Position numbers and translations under genes: made by a program. A DNA stretch of 27,899 nt from positions 1 through 27,899 of the forward strand of contig CAZETL010000005.1 of the NCBI GenBank assembly GCA_964515255.1, read 5' to 3'. Shown here in pieces: positions 1-8,843 of this stretch; within the stretch, counting starts at the first letter, position 1; the number at the start of each line of letters is the position of its first letter. This DNA comes from GCA-016699975 sp964515255 (lineage in GTDB: Bacteria; Patescibacteriota; Minisyncoccia; Moranbacterales; UBA1568). Below the pieces are notes generated by a model. The model had not been told where the DNA came from. It worked only from the letters and a program-made list of their open reading frames with translations, and made no database searches.

Positions 1-545
1 TCCGATATATCAAGAAGCGAGAAATTGAACGCAGCAATCGTCCCAATAACAAATAATGTAAGAAATAGAACAGTCCCGCCAACTTCTCCGGCAAGCACGC
101 TAAAGGCGTATGCAAGCCCGTAGCCGACGAGGCCGCCGCCGCCGCCTTCACTCGCAATTTTTCCGAGATCCCCCCCAAGAAACGAATGAAAAAGACCGAG
201 GAGGCTCGCGAATGCAAGACCGAGACCGCCAAGCTTGACAGCATCCGACCATGAACTCGTCCGGCGACGAAAGAGGAACACTCCGGAAATAAAAAGGATG
301 AATGGGAACACCCACTTTCCCCACCCAAGAAGCCTCCCAGACGCGCGATCGAGAAAAATTCCAATAACTCCGGCGCTCTCGAAAAACCCGAGCGCAAAAA
401 GCACTCCCACCGCAAAAAGAAGCAGCGCCGCAATACTTCGCTTCACATCGCTGTGGAGAATACTCGGGGATGTCTCCTCCGTCCCGGCATCCTCCTCGCC
501 AACCACGCGCAAAATCTTTCCCTCATTCTTCTTTTTTCTTCCCAT
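1..545 (-). CDS. ftsK: DNA translocase FtsK, N-terminal part (runs off the window)
   Basis: Only the first ~181 codons are present; the gene continues beyond base 1. FtsK is a membrane-anchored, septum-located ATPase that pumps DNA during chromosome segregation. The visible part has a short basic/acidic cytoplasmic start (MGRKKKNEGK), then about four hydrophobic segments (near residues 40-60, 77-92, 104-120 and 150-175), matching the FtsK 4TM domain. A glycine run (GEGGGGGL-like, near residue 133) lies between the last segments. The RecA-like motor and gamma domains would be outside the window. The ATG at 545-543 is the natural start: it sits 8 nt after a TATAAT box and has no SD, so the mRNA may be leaderless. 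A terminator-bounded winged-helix operon lies upstream on the same strand. The identity rests on the 4TM architecture and the gene's position, since no motor motif is visible. Confidence 0.8.
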   Translation of the reverse strand, partial: MGRKKKNEGKILRVVGEEDAGTEETSPSILHSDVKRSIAALLLFAVGVLFALGFFESAGVIGIFLDRASGRLLGWGKWVFPFILFISGVFLFRRRTSSWSDAVKLGGLGLAFASLLGLFHSFLGGDLGKIASEGGGGGLVGYGLAYAFSVLAGEVGGTVLFLTLFVIGTIAAFNFSLLDIS

Positions 546-553
546 ATGCGGAA

Positions 554-562
554 ATTATACCA
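554..562 (-). promoter_or_regulatory. Extended -10 promoter of ftsK
   Basis: On the minus strand a TG-G-TATAAT extended -10 box (TATAAT at 559-554) is followed by only 8 nt before the ftsK ATG. No convincing TTGACA lies at the right distance; the T-rich end of the upstream terminator occupies that place. The expected start of transcription is within a few bases of the ATG. Confidence 0.6.
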
Positions 563-576
563 CATCCCTCCTGTCC

Positions 577-608
577 AAAAGAAAAACCCCGAAATCCTTT
601 TCGGGGTT
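577..608 (-). terminator. Intrinsic terminator of the winged-helix operon
   Basis: A 10-bp stem (585-594 with 599-608, sequence AACCCCGAAA/TTTCGGGGTT) has a 4-nt loop and is followed on the minus strand by TTTTTCTTTT. It lies ~45 bp after the stop of the 112-residue gene and just upstream of the ftsK promoter. Confidence 0.85.
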
Positions 609-651
609 ACAATAATACTTTTCCTGCATTTGCAAGACTCTTGAGAAGCAT

Positions 652-990
652 TCATGCGGCGAGAGGAACCCTGTAGGAAACAACGCTAACCTCTGGCGCC
701 ACAGGCAAAGAGAGTCTCCCCTTTGGGTTTTCATCTTCCGGAAGTCTCACCTCCTGAACCCCCCCTCTCTGCCGTTCAACAATCTCTCCTGAGGTCAACA
801 TTTCCCTCAAGACCTTACCAAACAAATTCCGAACCAAGGAGGGAACCTGATCCACCCGTAACAACGCATCAAGAATATCGACAGGCGCCATCCATGTAAC
901 TCCAGGCACCCCAAGAATACCGAGAATTCCTTCCCTTAACGCGTCCTCATCATTAGGAATTGCCGCCACTCGCTTCATTGTTCGCTTCAT
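652..990 (-). CDS. Small winged-helix-like protein (second gene of the pair)
   Basis: Predicted 112 residues. The central part (about residues 15-75) reads as alternating helices followed by a short basic wing (GEIVERQRGGVQEVRL), which resembles a winged helix-turn-helix DNA-binding domain. The C-terminal ~35 residues are proline-rich and probably flexible. The start MKRTMKRVAA was chosen because a strong SD (AGGAGGTG) lies 5-7 nt upstream of the ATG at 990-988; the longer frame beginning further upstream lacks this. It overlaps the 3' end of the neighbouring gene by 38 bp, so the two are probably translationally coupled. No specific family could be named. A role in regulating itself or the adjacent rpoC/ftsK genes is inference only. 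Confidence 0.65.
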   Translation of the reverse strand: MKRTMKRVAAIPNDEDALREGILGILGVPGVTWMAPVDILDALLRVDQVPSLVRNLFGKVLREMLTSGEIVERQRGGVQEVRLPEDENPKGRLSLPVAPEVSVVSYRVPLAA

Positions 991-1357
991 TGTGCACCTC
1001 CTCTTTTTGGATAAAGTCGAGCCATCGGAAACAGGCATCCCGATGGAAACAACACCCCAGATACTTCTCCCCCCTTCGAGTCATCAAAAGCTCACCTTGT
1101 TCGGCGAATACCACTAAACGGTTCCGCACAAGCCAGCGTTCAATCTCCAATATCAACTTGGGATCTACTAGGACAGCTGGAAAGTCTGATGTGTCCAGAA
1201 CACCCCGTTGTAGCTCATCGGAACACTGGAGCTCCGCTCCAGTGCAATTCCGCACATTATCCCTGTAGATAATAATCAACAGAAAAAAACAAAGCGCGCC
1301 ATACCTCCATGCCCTCAGAATAAATTCCTCCCTCATCGACAGGCTCCCGGAATCCAC
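953..1357 (-). CDS. Membrane-anchored winged-helix-like protein (first gene of the pair)
   Basis: Predicted 134 residues from a GTG at 1357-1355. This start was chosen because GAGGAG lies 8 nt upstream, whereas the alternative GTG at 1366 sits almost on the SD. An ATG ten codons further in (MREEF) is also possible. A hydrophobic stretch (residues ~18-31, GALCFFLLIIIY) could be a single membrane anchor. The C-terminal half contains a winged-helix-like segment (LILEIERWLVRNRLVVFAEQ followed by LLMTRRGEKYL), similar in style to PadR or MarR wings. It has its own promoter, with an inverted repeat in the spacer, and is followed by the overlapping 112-residue gene. The product family is not recognised; a membrane-tethered transcription regulator is a reasonable guess. 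Confidence 0.6.
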   Translation of the reverse strand: MDSGSLSMREEFILRAWRYGALCFFLLIIIYRDNVRNCTGAELQCSDELQRGVLDTSDFPAVLVDPKLILEIERWLVRNRLVVFAEQGELLMTRRGEKYLGCCFHRDACFRWLDFIQKEEVHNEANNEASGGNS

Positions 1358-1393
1358 GATAACCACTCCTCTTATTGTTAAGGAAACGCCCTT

Positions 1394-1421
1394 ATTATGC
1401 GCTTACTCAAGCGCGTGTCAA
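1394..1421 (-). promoter_or_regulatory. Promoter of the winged-helix operon
   Basis: On the minus strand a perfect TTGACA (1421-1416) is separated by 16 bp from CATAAT (1399-1394). Transcription should begin near 1387, giving a ~30-nt leader carrying the GAGGAG SD. The -35 box starts directly after the T-tract of the rpoC terminator. Confidence 0.75.
1399..1414. promoter_or_regulatory. Inverted repeat in the promoter spacer (candidate operator)
   Basis: GCGCTT-4 nt-AAGCGC is a perfect 6-bp inverted repeat filling almost the whole -35/-10 spacer of the winged-helix operon. Its placement fits an operator for a dimeric regulator, possibly one of the two products encoded downstream. Confidence 0.5.
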
Positions 1422-1423
1422 TA

Positions 1424-1460
1424 CGCAAAAAGGAGCCCTTCAACGGACTCCTATTTTGCG
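1424..1460 (-). terminator. Terminator downstream of rpoC
   Basis: On the minus strand AGGAGTCC pairs with GGGCTCCT (8 bp including one G-U) around a 6-nt loop, followed by TTTTTGCG. It lies ~40 bp after the rpoC stop and marks the end of the rpoBC transcript. Confidence 0.8.
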
Positions 1461-1496
1461 CATTTGTGCAACAGAAACTTCACAAAAGCCGTCGCA

Positions 1497-4400
1497 TCAG
1501 GCCTTTGGAAGCGCTGATCCATCTCTTCGGCCGGCAAATCCCGTTCCTGCCGGGATCAATCGTCCGATGATAACGTTTTCTTTGAGACCTCGAAGCTTGT
1601 CCGCCCGACCTGTCACAGCCGCATTGATCAATACTCGGGCCGTCTCCTGGAAAGACGCTGACGACAGGAATGACTCCGTCGAAAGGGCCACCTTTGTAAT
1701 TCCCAAAAGAAGCGGCTCGCCAACCGCGAGTTTTCCACCAGCCGCCGCAACTTCTTCATTCGCCTCTTCAAACTGGTCTTTTTCGATGATATCTCCCGGT
1801 AATACATCCGCATCTCCCGAGTCAAGCACTCGAACACGGGAAAGCATCTGACGAATGATAACTTCGATATGCTTGTCATTTATACCCTCTCCCTGCGAAG
1901 CATAAATCTCCTGGATCTCCCGAAGGATATACCGATGCAACGCCTCGCGACCCATGATCTCGAAAAGTTTCCGGAGATCAAGCGTACCATCGACGAAGGG
2001 GGTTCCCTTGGCAATCATATCGCCCTTTGCAATGCGAAGCGAGCTTCCAGTCGGAACAAGATACTCCTTGATCTCTCCTTCGAGAGTTTCCACCTTAATA
2101 GACATCGTCTTTGAACTCTCGTTCAAGATAGACAATATCTTCCCATCTACGTCAGAAATAACAGCCTCTCCCTTTGGTTGGCGAGCTTCAAATATTTCCT
2201 GAACGCGCGGGAGCCCCTGCGTGATATCAGATCCCGCGACGCCTCCGATGTGGAAAGTGCGCATGGTAAGCTGAGTGCCCGGCTCCCCGATTGCCTGCGC
2301 CGCGACAATCCCGACCGCCTGGCCTTCCTGGACGAGAGCAGCCCGGCCAAGGTCGACGCCATAGCACTTCTGGCACACGCCTCGACGAGTCCGACACGTC
2401 ACGACACTCCGGATGCGCACCCGATCGATACCGATCCTCTCGACTTCCTGGGCAGCTTTCTTTCCGATCAGTTCTCCTGCCTCCGTCAATACTGTCTTTC
2501 CTTCGCCCTTTATTTTCTCCATCGACACCCGACCTTCGATGCGAGATGCGAACGAAATGCCAGCTTTGTCACTGTCTTCACGATACAAGTAGGCCCCCTC
2601 TCCATCTCCACAGTCCGATTCCCTCACGATAACGTCTTGCGACACATCGACAAGTCGGCGAGTAAGATATCCAGCGGTCGCCGTTCGGAGAGCAGTGTCC
2701 GCCATACCCTTTCGAGCCCCGTGCGTTGAAATAAAGTATTCCAGAACGTTGAACCCCTCCTTAAAGGAACTCTTTACCGGGAGTTCTATCGTTTCGCCGG
2801 TCGGACCCGCCATGAGACCCTTCATGCCAGTCATCTGCACAACGACTGATTCAGTGCCTCGAGCCTTTGAATAAATCATCGAGTACACCGGACCTTCTTT
2901 GTCTATCGATGCGCGAACAAGTTCGGTAATCTTATTCTTCGCGGCATTCCAGATTTCTATGACGCGATTCCTCCGCTCCTCATTGGTGAGGAGACCCATG
3001 AGGAACTGCTCCTTCACTTCCGACACCTCCCGTTCGGCCGATTCGATAACGACATTCTTCTCGGTTGGAACTACAAGATCATCCATTCCCCAGCTAATTC
3101 CCGATCTGGAAACAGCTCGAAATCCAAGATCCTTTATTCGATCCGCAAATCTCGCCGCCTCGTCGCCTCCAGAAAGGGTCAGGACTTGAGACATGAGAAC
3201 CTTGAGATCTTTCTTTGTCATCTCAGCGTTCACAAACCGAAGCGATTCCGGAAGAATATCATTCAAAAGAATTCGTCCGATCGATGTTTCAATTATCTCA
3301 TTCTTCCAAAGAAGCTTCACACTTGCGTTTGCGTCAACAAGACCAGCGTCATGCAAATAAATTGCCTCATCCATCGAACCGACAGTTTTTCCTTCTCCCT
3401 TTGCTCCATTCTTAATGTGAGTGAGATAATAGATGCCAAGCACCATATCAAGCGACGGACTCACCACTGGATCTCCAGAAGCAGGCTTAAGCAAATTTTT
3501 CGCAGAGAGCATGAGGTTAGCGCTTTCTTCCCGGGATTCATCCGTAAGCGGAACATGAACCGCCATCTGATCCCCGTCGAAGTCCGCGTTAAACGCCGAG
3601 CATACAAGCGGATGAAGCTGGATTGCTTTTCCTTCGATAAGGACGGGCTGAAACGCCTGAATGGAGAGACGGTGCAATGTTGGCGCGCGATTCAAAAGCA
3701 CATAGTGTCGCTCGATAATTTCATCGAGAATCTCGTATGCCTCCTCGGCTTCAGCGTCAACCATCCGGCCGGCCGTTCGAACATTGTGAGCATACTCCTT
3801 CTCAATCATCTTGTGGATGATAAACGGCTTGAAGAGTTCGAGGGCCATTTTCTTTGGCAAACCAGCCTGATAAAGCTTCAATTGCGGACCAACTACAATG
3901 ACAGACCGTCCTGAATAATCAACTCTTTTCCCAAGCAAGTTCTGTCGGAATCGACCCTGTTTGCCCTTCAAAGCATCCGCGAGCGAGCGAAGAGGACGAC
4001 GCTGTCCAGTCGATGCCGCCGTCGATGCTTGACCCCGACGAGCACTGTTGTCAAACAAAGCATCAACCGCTTCCTGCAACATTCGCTTCTCATTCCTCGT
4101 AATCACTTCGGGCGCGTTTATGGAGAGGAGCTTTCGAAGACGATTATTTCGATTGATAATCCGACGGTAGAGATCATTGAGATCGGACGTTGCAAACCGA
4201 CCACCATCGAGAGCAACCATCGGACGGAGGTCCGGAGGAATCACTGGGATTGCCGTCGGAAGCATCCACTCAAGGCGAAGATTCGCCTTCTTGAAACCCT
4301 GGAACAATTTCAATCTCTGCAGCGTTTTCTTCTCATCGTTTGCCGCTCCATTTACTTCCATTTCAATTTTGAGCTTCTCGATCATGTCGTCGATATCGAT

Positions 4401-5108
4401 ATGCTCCAGCACTTTTCGGATAGCTTCCGCTCCGATTCCAGCCGTAAATATTTGCCCGAATCTCGTCGAGAGGTTGAAATACTCAACCTCTGAAAGAATG
4501 CGGTGGAGTTCAATGCTTTTGATTTCTTCTTTCGCCGTCCGGTACTGATCTCGCAGCGAATCGAGATTCTTTTCCACGTGATCAGTCGATCCCGAATCAT
4601 CCTTCGCCTCGCCCTGCTTCGACTTGTATTCGCGTTCAAGTTGAGACAATGTTTGCTCGCGGGCGACCTCGTTGACCGAGGTAATGATGTACGAGGAAAA
4701 ATAAACCACTTTCTCGGCTTCCTGCGGCGACAAACCAAGTGCCAAACCAATTTTCGACGGCACGCCCCGCAAAAACCAGATATGCGAAACGGGAGCCGAA
4801 AGCTTGATATGTCCCATCCGCTCCCGCCGCACCACAGAGCGAGTCACCTCAACTCCGCATTTGTCGCAGACAATCCCCTTGTACCGGACCCGTTTGTATT
4901 TTCCGCAATAACACTCCCAATCCTTTGAAGGACCGAAAATCTTTTCACAGAAAAGCCCGTCAAGTTCGTAACGCTGAGTGCGATAATTGATAGTCTCCGG
5001 CTTCGTCACTTCTCCACTTGACCAATCGAGAATCTGATCCGGAGAAGCAAGCGTAAGCCGAACGCTTTCGAAGTCGCTCACCTTTGGTATGCCGGTTTCT
5101 TCAAACAT
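1497..5108 (-). CDS. rpoC: DNA-directed RNA polymerase subunit beta'
   Basis: This is the catalytic beta' subunit of RNA polymerase, 1,203 residues, shorter than the ~1,400 of E. coli and in line with reduced genomes. The N-terminal zinc ribbon has C66, C68, C81 and C84. The invariant magnesium-binding motif NADFDGD lies at 507-513. The bridge-helix region is at about 786-826 (ISTHGARKGMADTALRTA). The second zinc site uses C833, C905, C912 and C915, and the trigger-loop segment GEPGTQLTMRTFHIGG is at 941-956. The ATG at 5108 gives the standard N-terminus (FEETG...F.SVRLTLASP). No SD precedes it; the 30 nt upstream are pyrimidine-rich. It follows rpoB by 65 bp and is followed by a clear terminator. 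Confidence 0.98.
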   Translation of the reverse strand: MFEETGIPKVSDFESVRLTLASPDQILDWSSGEVTKPETINYRTQRYELDGLFCEKIFGPSKDWECYCGKYKRVRYKGIVCDKCGVEVTRSVVRRERMGHIKLSAPVSHIWFLRGVPSKIGLALGLSPQEAEKVVYFSSYIITSVNEVAREQTLSQLEREYKSKQGEAKDDSGSTDHVEKNLDSLRDQYRTAKEEIKSIELHRILSEVEYFNLSTRFGQIFTAGIGAEAIRKVLEHIDIDDMIEKLKIEMEVNGAANDEKKTLQRLKLFQGFKKANLRLEWMLPTAIPVIPPDLRPMVALDGGRFATSDLNDLYRRIINRNNRLRKLLSINAPEVITRNEKRMLQEAVDALFDNSARRGQASTAASTGQRRPLRSLADALKGKQGRFRQNLLGKRVDYSGRSVIVVGPQLKLYQAGLPKKMALELFKPFIIHKMIEKEYAHNVRTAGRMVDAEAEEAYEILDEIIERHYVLLNRAPTLHRLSIQAFQPVLIEGKAIQLHPLVCSAFNADFDGDQMAVHVPLTDESREESANLMLSAKNLLKPASGDPVVSPSLDMVLGIYYLTHIKNGAKGEGKTVGSMDEAIYLHDAGLVDANASVKLLWKNEIIETSIGRILLNDILPESLRFVNAEMTKKDLKVLMSQVLTLSGGDEAARFADRIKDLGFRAVSRSGISWGMDDLVVPTEKNVVIESAEREVSEVKEQFLMGLLTNEERRNRVIEIWNAAKNKITELVRASIDKEGPVYSMIYSKARGTESVVVQMTGMKGLMAGPTGETIELPVKSSFKEGFNVLEYFISTHGARKGMADTALRTATAGYLTRRLVDVSQDVIVRESDCGDGEGAYLYREDSDKAGISFASRIEGRVSMEKIKGEGKTVLTEAGELIGKKAAQEVERIGIDRVRIRSVVTCRTRRGVCQKCYGVDLGRAALVQEGQAVGIVAAQAIGEPGTQLTMRTFHIGGVAGSDITQGLPRVQEIFEARQPKGEAVISDVDGKILSILNESSKTMSIKVETLEGEIKEYLVPTGSSLRIAKGDMIAKGTPFVDGTLDLRKLFEIMGREALHRYILREIQEIYASQGEGINDKHIEVIIRQMLSRVRVLDSGDADVLPGDIIEKDQFEEANEEVAAAGGKLAVGEPLLLGITKVALSTESFLSSASFQETARVLINAAVTGRADKLRGLKENVIIGRLIPAGTGFAGRRDGSALPKA

Positions 5109-5132
5109 AGAGTAGGAGAATTAGAGGGGTAA

Positions 5133-5162
5133 GAGTGAGGCGCTGAAAAATCTCAGCCACTC
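5133..5162 (-). other. Hairpin in the rpoB-rpoC intergenic spacer
   Basis: GAGTG...CACTC (5133-5137 with 5158-5162) enclosing CTGA...TCAG forms an interrupted hairpin between the two cistrons. It lacks a T-tract, so it is more likely an RNA-processing or stability element than a terminator. Confidence 0.4.
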
Positions 5163-5173
5163 CCCAAAACGAC

Positions 5174-8100
5174 TTATGAAGCGTTATCGTCATCGGATGA
5201 AGACTCTTCTCTCATTGGTCGCGCTCCAACCAAATCGACATTGAGACAAAGTCCCTTGAGTTCATTCACAAGCACATGGAAAGAGGCTGGGATATTCGGG
5301 CTCTTTATCGCCTCGCCCTTTATGATTGACTCATACGCTTTCGATCGTCCCAAGACATCGTCCGACTTAATCGTAAGCATTTCCTGCAATGTATGCGCCG
5401 CGCCATATCCCTCAAGCGCCCATACCTCCATTTCCCCAAACCGCTGCCCGCCAAACTGAGCCTTTCCTCCAAGCGGCTGCTGCGTAATAAGCGAGTACGG
5501 TCCAATCGATCGCATGTGCAGCTTGTCATCAATCAAGTGATTGAGTTTCATCACATACATCACGCCGACCGTTGACTCATTGTCGAAATATTCTCCGGAT
5601 TTTCCATCGCGCAGACGAACCTTGCCATTTTCCGGAAGACCAGCCTTTCGGAGTTCAGCCTTAATGTCCGTTTCCGTTGCACCATCAAGCGCGGGCGTCG
5701 CCACAGTGTACCCGAGTTTTTTCGCAGCCCACCCCAGATGAGTTTCCAATATCTGTCCGATGTTCATTCGACTTGCTACGCCAAGCGGATTCAATATCAT
5801 GTCGACCGGCGTTCCATCCTCGAGATACGGCATGTCTTCAACCGGAGCAATCCGCGAAACAACACCCTTGTTCCCATGTCGACCGGCAAACTTGTCCCCG
5901 ACAGACACCTTCCGAAGCTGAGCAACCGATACCTGCACCTGCTGAAACACTCCCATCGGCAATTTATCGCCCTGTTCTCGCGAAAATATTTTCACATCCA
6001 CCACCTTCCCGCGTTCTCCATGCGGGAGATACAAGGAAGAATCTTTTACATCGCGGGATTTCTCTCCGAAGATAACCCTCAAGAGACGCTCTTCCGCTGT
6101 AAGATCCCCCTCGCCTTTTGGGGAAATTTTCCCGACGAGAATATCTCCCGAAGAAACTTCCGCCCCAATGCGAATAATTCCGTCCTCGTCCAAGTTCTTC
6201 AATCGATCCTCGCCGATATTGGGAATATCCCGCGTCACAACTTCCGGTCCAAGCTTCGTATCCCGCACATCGAGAGAGAAATCTTCGATGTGAATCGAGC
6301 TGTAGCGGTCATCATGGAGAAGTCGTTCCGACATGATGATGGCGTCTTCGAAATTGTAACCCTGCCACGGCACGAAAGCGACCACGACATTCTGTCCGAG
6401 AGCAAGCTCTCCATAAGCAGTCGATGCGCCGTCCGCAATAAGGGCGCCCTTCTCAAGCTTTTGCCCCTTCACAACCCGAGGCACCTGATTCATGCTGGTG
6501 AAATTGTTCGATTTTGCAAAACTCTTCAGAGAATACACGCGATCAAAATGCGGCTTTCGCGAGCCGGCCGGCGCCAGCTCACGCACGACCACATGATTCG
6601 CATCGACTTCAATGACTTCCCCGGCGTGATCAGCAAGACGCACTTGCCCTGAATCGGCAGCCGCCTTATCTTCAATACCCGTCCCGACAAGCGGCGCCTC
6701 GGGCGTAATGCAAGAGACGGCTTGTCGCTGCATATTTGAACCCATGAGAGCGCGGTTCGCATCGTCATGTTCAAGGAATGGAATAAGCGAAGTCGCTACC
6801 GAAATACACTGTTTCACCGAGACGTCGATATAGTCGAGACGCTCTGCCTCAATCATCTCCGGATGTCCGTTTACGCGCGCTTCAACGAGCGGTTCCGTGA
6901 TGTTGTGGTATTCATCTGTCTCGACGCCAGCATGTGCAATGACCTTCCGATCCTCGACAATGGCATTGAGATAATCGATAACCAGGGTTACAAACGGCTT
7001 CACGCGGACTGTTCCCCCCTTTCGTTCCTTCGCGATCCGCTCAGCAAGATCCCCGTCAACCACAGTTCCTACTTCGGCTCCGGAAACCGCTTCATTCAAA
7101 ATTCTGTGAACCAGTGAATCCGATTCAGCTGGAACATCCTTCTGAATCCGAAGATACGGTGTCTCCAAAAAGCCGTATTCGTTCACGCGAGCATATGTCG
7201 CCATGTGCCCGACAAGGCCAATGTTTGGACCTTCCGGGGTTTCCACCGGACAGATGCGTCCATAGTGAGACGAGTGCACATCGCGCACCTCAAAACTCGC
7301 TCGCTCGCGAGTCAATCCGCCCGGACCCATAGCAGAAAGTCGTCGCTTGTGTTCAAGCTCCGCAAGCGGATTCACCTGATCCATAAACTGCGAGAGCTGC
7401 GAACTCGAGAAGAACTCTTTCACCGCAGCAGCAACCGGCCGCGGATTGATAAGTTGCCCAGGAACCACCGTTTCCACATCGCAGGTCGACATGCGGTCTT
7501 TAATGTTTCGCACCATGCGGTAGAGCCCGACGCGGAGTTTATTTTGAATAAGTTCGCCGACAGCTCGAACTCGTCGATTTCCAAGATGATCAATATCGTC
7601 GGGACGAGCCTCTGGATCATTATTGAGTCGAATGATTTCTTTGATAATAAGCACCAAGTCCTCCACATTAAGGACGCGATTCACTTCAAGGTCTTCGCGA
7701 TCAATTTCCAACCGTTGGTTCAATCGGTAACGACCAACGCTTCCAAAATCATATCGTTCGTAATTGAAAAACATCGAGTCAATCATCTGCTTCGCATTTT
7801 CTTCAGTCGCAAGATCGCCCGGACGAAGACGCTTGTATACTTCTTTATACCCCTCGCCGCGAGTACGCGAGGTGTCCTTGGAAAGAGTCTCTTCGATAAA
7901 TCGAGTTTCTCCCGTATCAACATCCGAAAAAAGCTCCCGAAGACCAGCGTCATCTCCACATCCGAAAGCCTTCAAGAGAGAAGAGACTGGGACTTTCCGT
8001 TTCCGATCGATCTTTGCAGAGATAACCCCGTCTATATCGGTCTCAAGTTCCAGCCAAGCGCCGCGATTCGGAATAATTTTTGCCCCGAAGAGTTTCTTGC

Positions 8101-8587
8101 CTTTCTGATACGCAAGCGTAAAGAAAACTCCTGGGGAACGAATAAGCTGACTTACCACAACACGCTCGACGCCATTTATGATAAAAGTACCCCGATCGGT
8201 CATGATCGGAAATTCCCCAAGATAAATCTCTTGTTCTTTCACTTCTCCAGTCTTCTTGAAGAGAAGCGTCGCCTTCGCGCGAAGCGGAGCTTCGTAAGAG
8301 ATATTCTTTGCTTTGGCAGTCGTCTCGTCGTATTTCGGCTCATCGAGGTAATACTCGCCAATGGAAAGCTCGAGGTCTCTATTTGTGAAGTCATGGATTG
8401 GATTCACCTCGTCAAGCAGTTCCCTAAACCCCTTGTCCCAGAACCATCGATACGAACTCGTTAAGACGTCGATCAAATTGGGAAGCGATACCATGATGCG
8501 CCGCTTAAAAAACTTTCTCGTGGAAAGCGAGGATCCTGATCGGAACGAGTCCCGAATCTTTAAGACTTTCTCTTGGCTCTTGGTCAT
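5174..8587 (-). CDS. rpoB: DNA-directed RNA polymerase subunit beta
   Basis: This is the beta subunit of RNA polymerase, 1,137 residues from the ATG at 8587-8585. The frame is open upstream to a TTG at 8629, but that TTG lies only 2 nt after its GGAGGAG, so the ATG start is preferred, although its own SD is weak. Recognisable parts include the N-terminal STRKFF...VSLPNLIDV segment and the rifampicin-region motif QLSQFMDQVNPL...HKRRLSAMGPGG. Residues equivalent to E. coli D516, H526 and S531 are the sensitive ones (here about D403, H413 and S418). The catalytic lysine region (VGDKFAGRHGNKGV) and the C-terminal GGQRFGEMEVWALEGYG are also present. The gene is read from a strong promoter at 8813-8842 and is co-transcribed with rpoC. 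Confidence 0.98.
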   Translation of the reverse strand: MTKSQEKVLKIRDSFRSGSSLSTRKFFKRRIMVSLPNLIDVLTSSYRWFWDKGFRELLDEVNPIHDFTNRDLELSIGEYYLDEPKYDETTAKAKNISYEAPLRAKATLLFKKTGEVKEQEIYLGEFPIMTDRGTFIINGVERVVVSQLIRSPGVFFTLAYQKGKKLFGAKIIPNRGAWLELETDIDGVISAKIDRKRKVPVSSLLKAFGCGDDAGLRELFSDVDTGETRFIEETLSKDTSRTRGEGYKEVYKRLRPGDLATEENAKQMIDSMFFNYERYDFGSVGRYRLNQRLEIDREDLEVNRVLNVEDLVLIIKEIIRLNNDPEARPDDIDHLGNRRVRAVGELIQNKLRVGLYRMVRNIKDRMSTCDVETVVPGQLINPRPVAAAVKEFFSSSQLSQFMDQVNPLAELEHKRRLSAMGPGGLTRERASFEVRDVHSSHYGRICPVETPEGPNIGLVGHMATYARVNEYGFLETPYLRIQKDVPAESDSLVHRILNEAVSGAEVGTVVDGDLAERIAKERKGGTVRVKPFVTLVIDYLNAIVEDRKVIAHAGVETDEYHNITEPLVEARVNGHPEMIEAERLDYIDVSVKQCISVATSLIPFLEHDDANRALMGSNMQRQAVSCITPEAPLVGTGIEDKAAADSGQVRLADHAGEVIEVDANHVVVRELAPAGSRKPHFDRVYSLKSFAKSNNFTSMNQVPRVVKGQKLEKGALIADGASTAYGELALGQNVVVAFVPWQGYNFEDAIIMSERLLHDDRYSSIHIEDFSLDVRDTKLGPEVVTRDIPNIGEDRLKNLDEDGIIRIGAEVSSGDILVGKISPKGEGDLTAEERLLRVIFGEKSRDVKDSSLYLPHGERGKVVDVKIFSREQGDKLPMGVFQQVQVSVAQLRKVSVGDKFAGRHGNKGVVSRIAPVEDMPYLEDGTPVDMILNPLGVASRMNIGQILETHLGWAAKKLGYTVATPALDGATETDIKAELRKAGLPENGKVRLRDGKSGEYFDNESTVGVMYVMKLNHLIDDKLHMRSIGPYSLITQQPLGGKAQFGGQRFGEMEVWALEGYGAAHTLQEMLTIKSDDVLGRSKAYESIIKGEAIKSPNIPASFHVLVNELKGLCLNVDLVGARPMREESSSDDDNAS

Positions 8588-8806
8588 AGAGGGACGCTCA
8601 CCGAAACCAACAACTCCCCGGAAACACAAAACTCCTCCGGGAATTGGGAGGCGATGAGAAAATTAGGAAGACTTATGATTCAGAAGACATTCGCGGCAGC
8701 AAAAGCGTGGACATTGCGCTAAGAAAACCGATGTCGTACCTCGCCGAAGCGAACGGGCTTGGGTATCAGTCCAAATTCATGCCACCCGAAACCAGAACAC
8801 TATCGT
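8588..8806 (-). promoter_or_regulatory. Long 5' leader of rpoB
   Basis: About 219 nt separate the predicted transcription start (near 8806) from the rpoB ATG. No convincing ORF fills it. Near the gene it holds a GGAGGAG (8638-8632) with no well-spaced in-frame start for rpoB, and a 6-bp CCCGGA/TCCGGG hairpin overlapping that purine tract. The strand-opposite 83-codon frame is regarded as chance. The leader could carry translational or attenuation control, but no known leader motif is recognised. Confidence 0.45.
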
Positions 8807-8812
8807 CGGGAG

Positions 8813-8842
8813 ATTATATATCAGTCAACGGAGAACTGTCAA
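8813..8842 (-). promoter_or_regulatory. Strong promoter of rpoBC
   Basis: TTGACA (8842-8837) and TATAAT (8818-8813), both perfect consensus on the minus strand, are 18 bp apart. The -35 begins about 6 bp after the T-tract of the preceding terminator. Confidence 0.85.
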
Positions 8843-8843
8843 A

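Noticed and set aside
7205..8464. 419-codon plus-strand frame opposite rpoB
   Set aside because: Antisense shadow of a highly conserved gene; basic, composition-driven translation without motifs.
8588..8629. Longer RpoB starting at the TTG at 8629
   Set aside because: Its SD would be only 2 nt away, and the added 14 residues do not resemble the family N-terminus.
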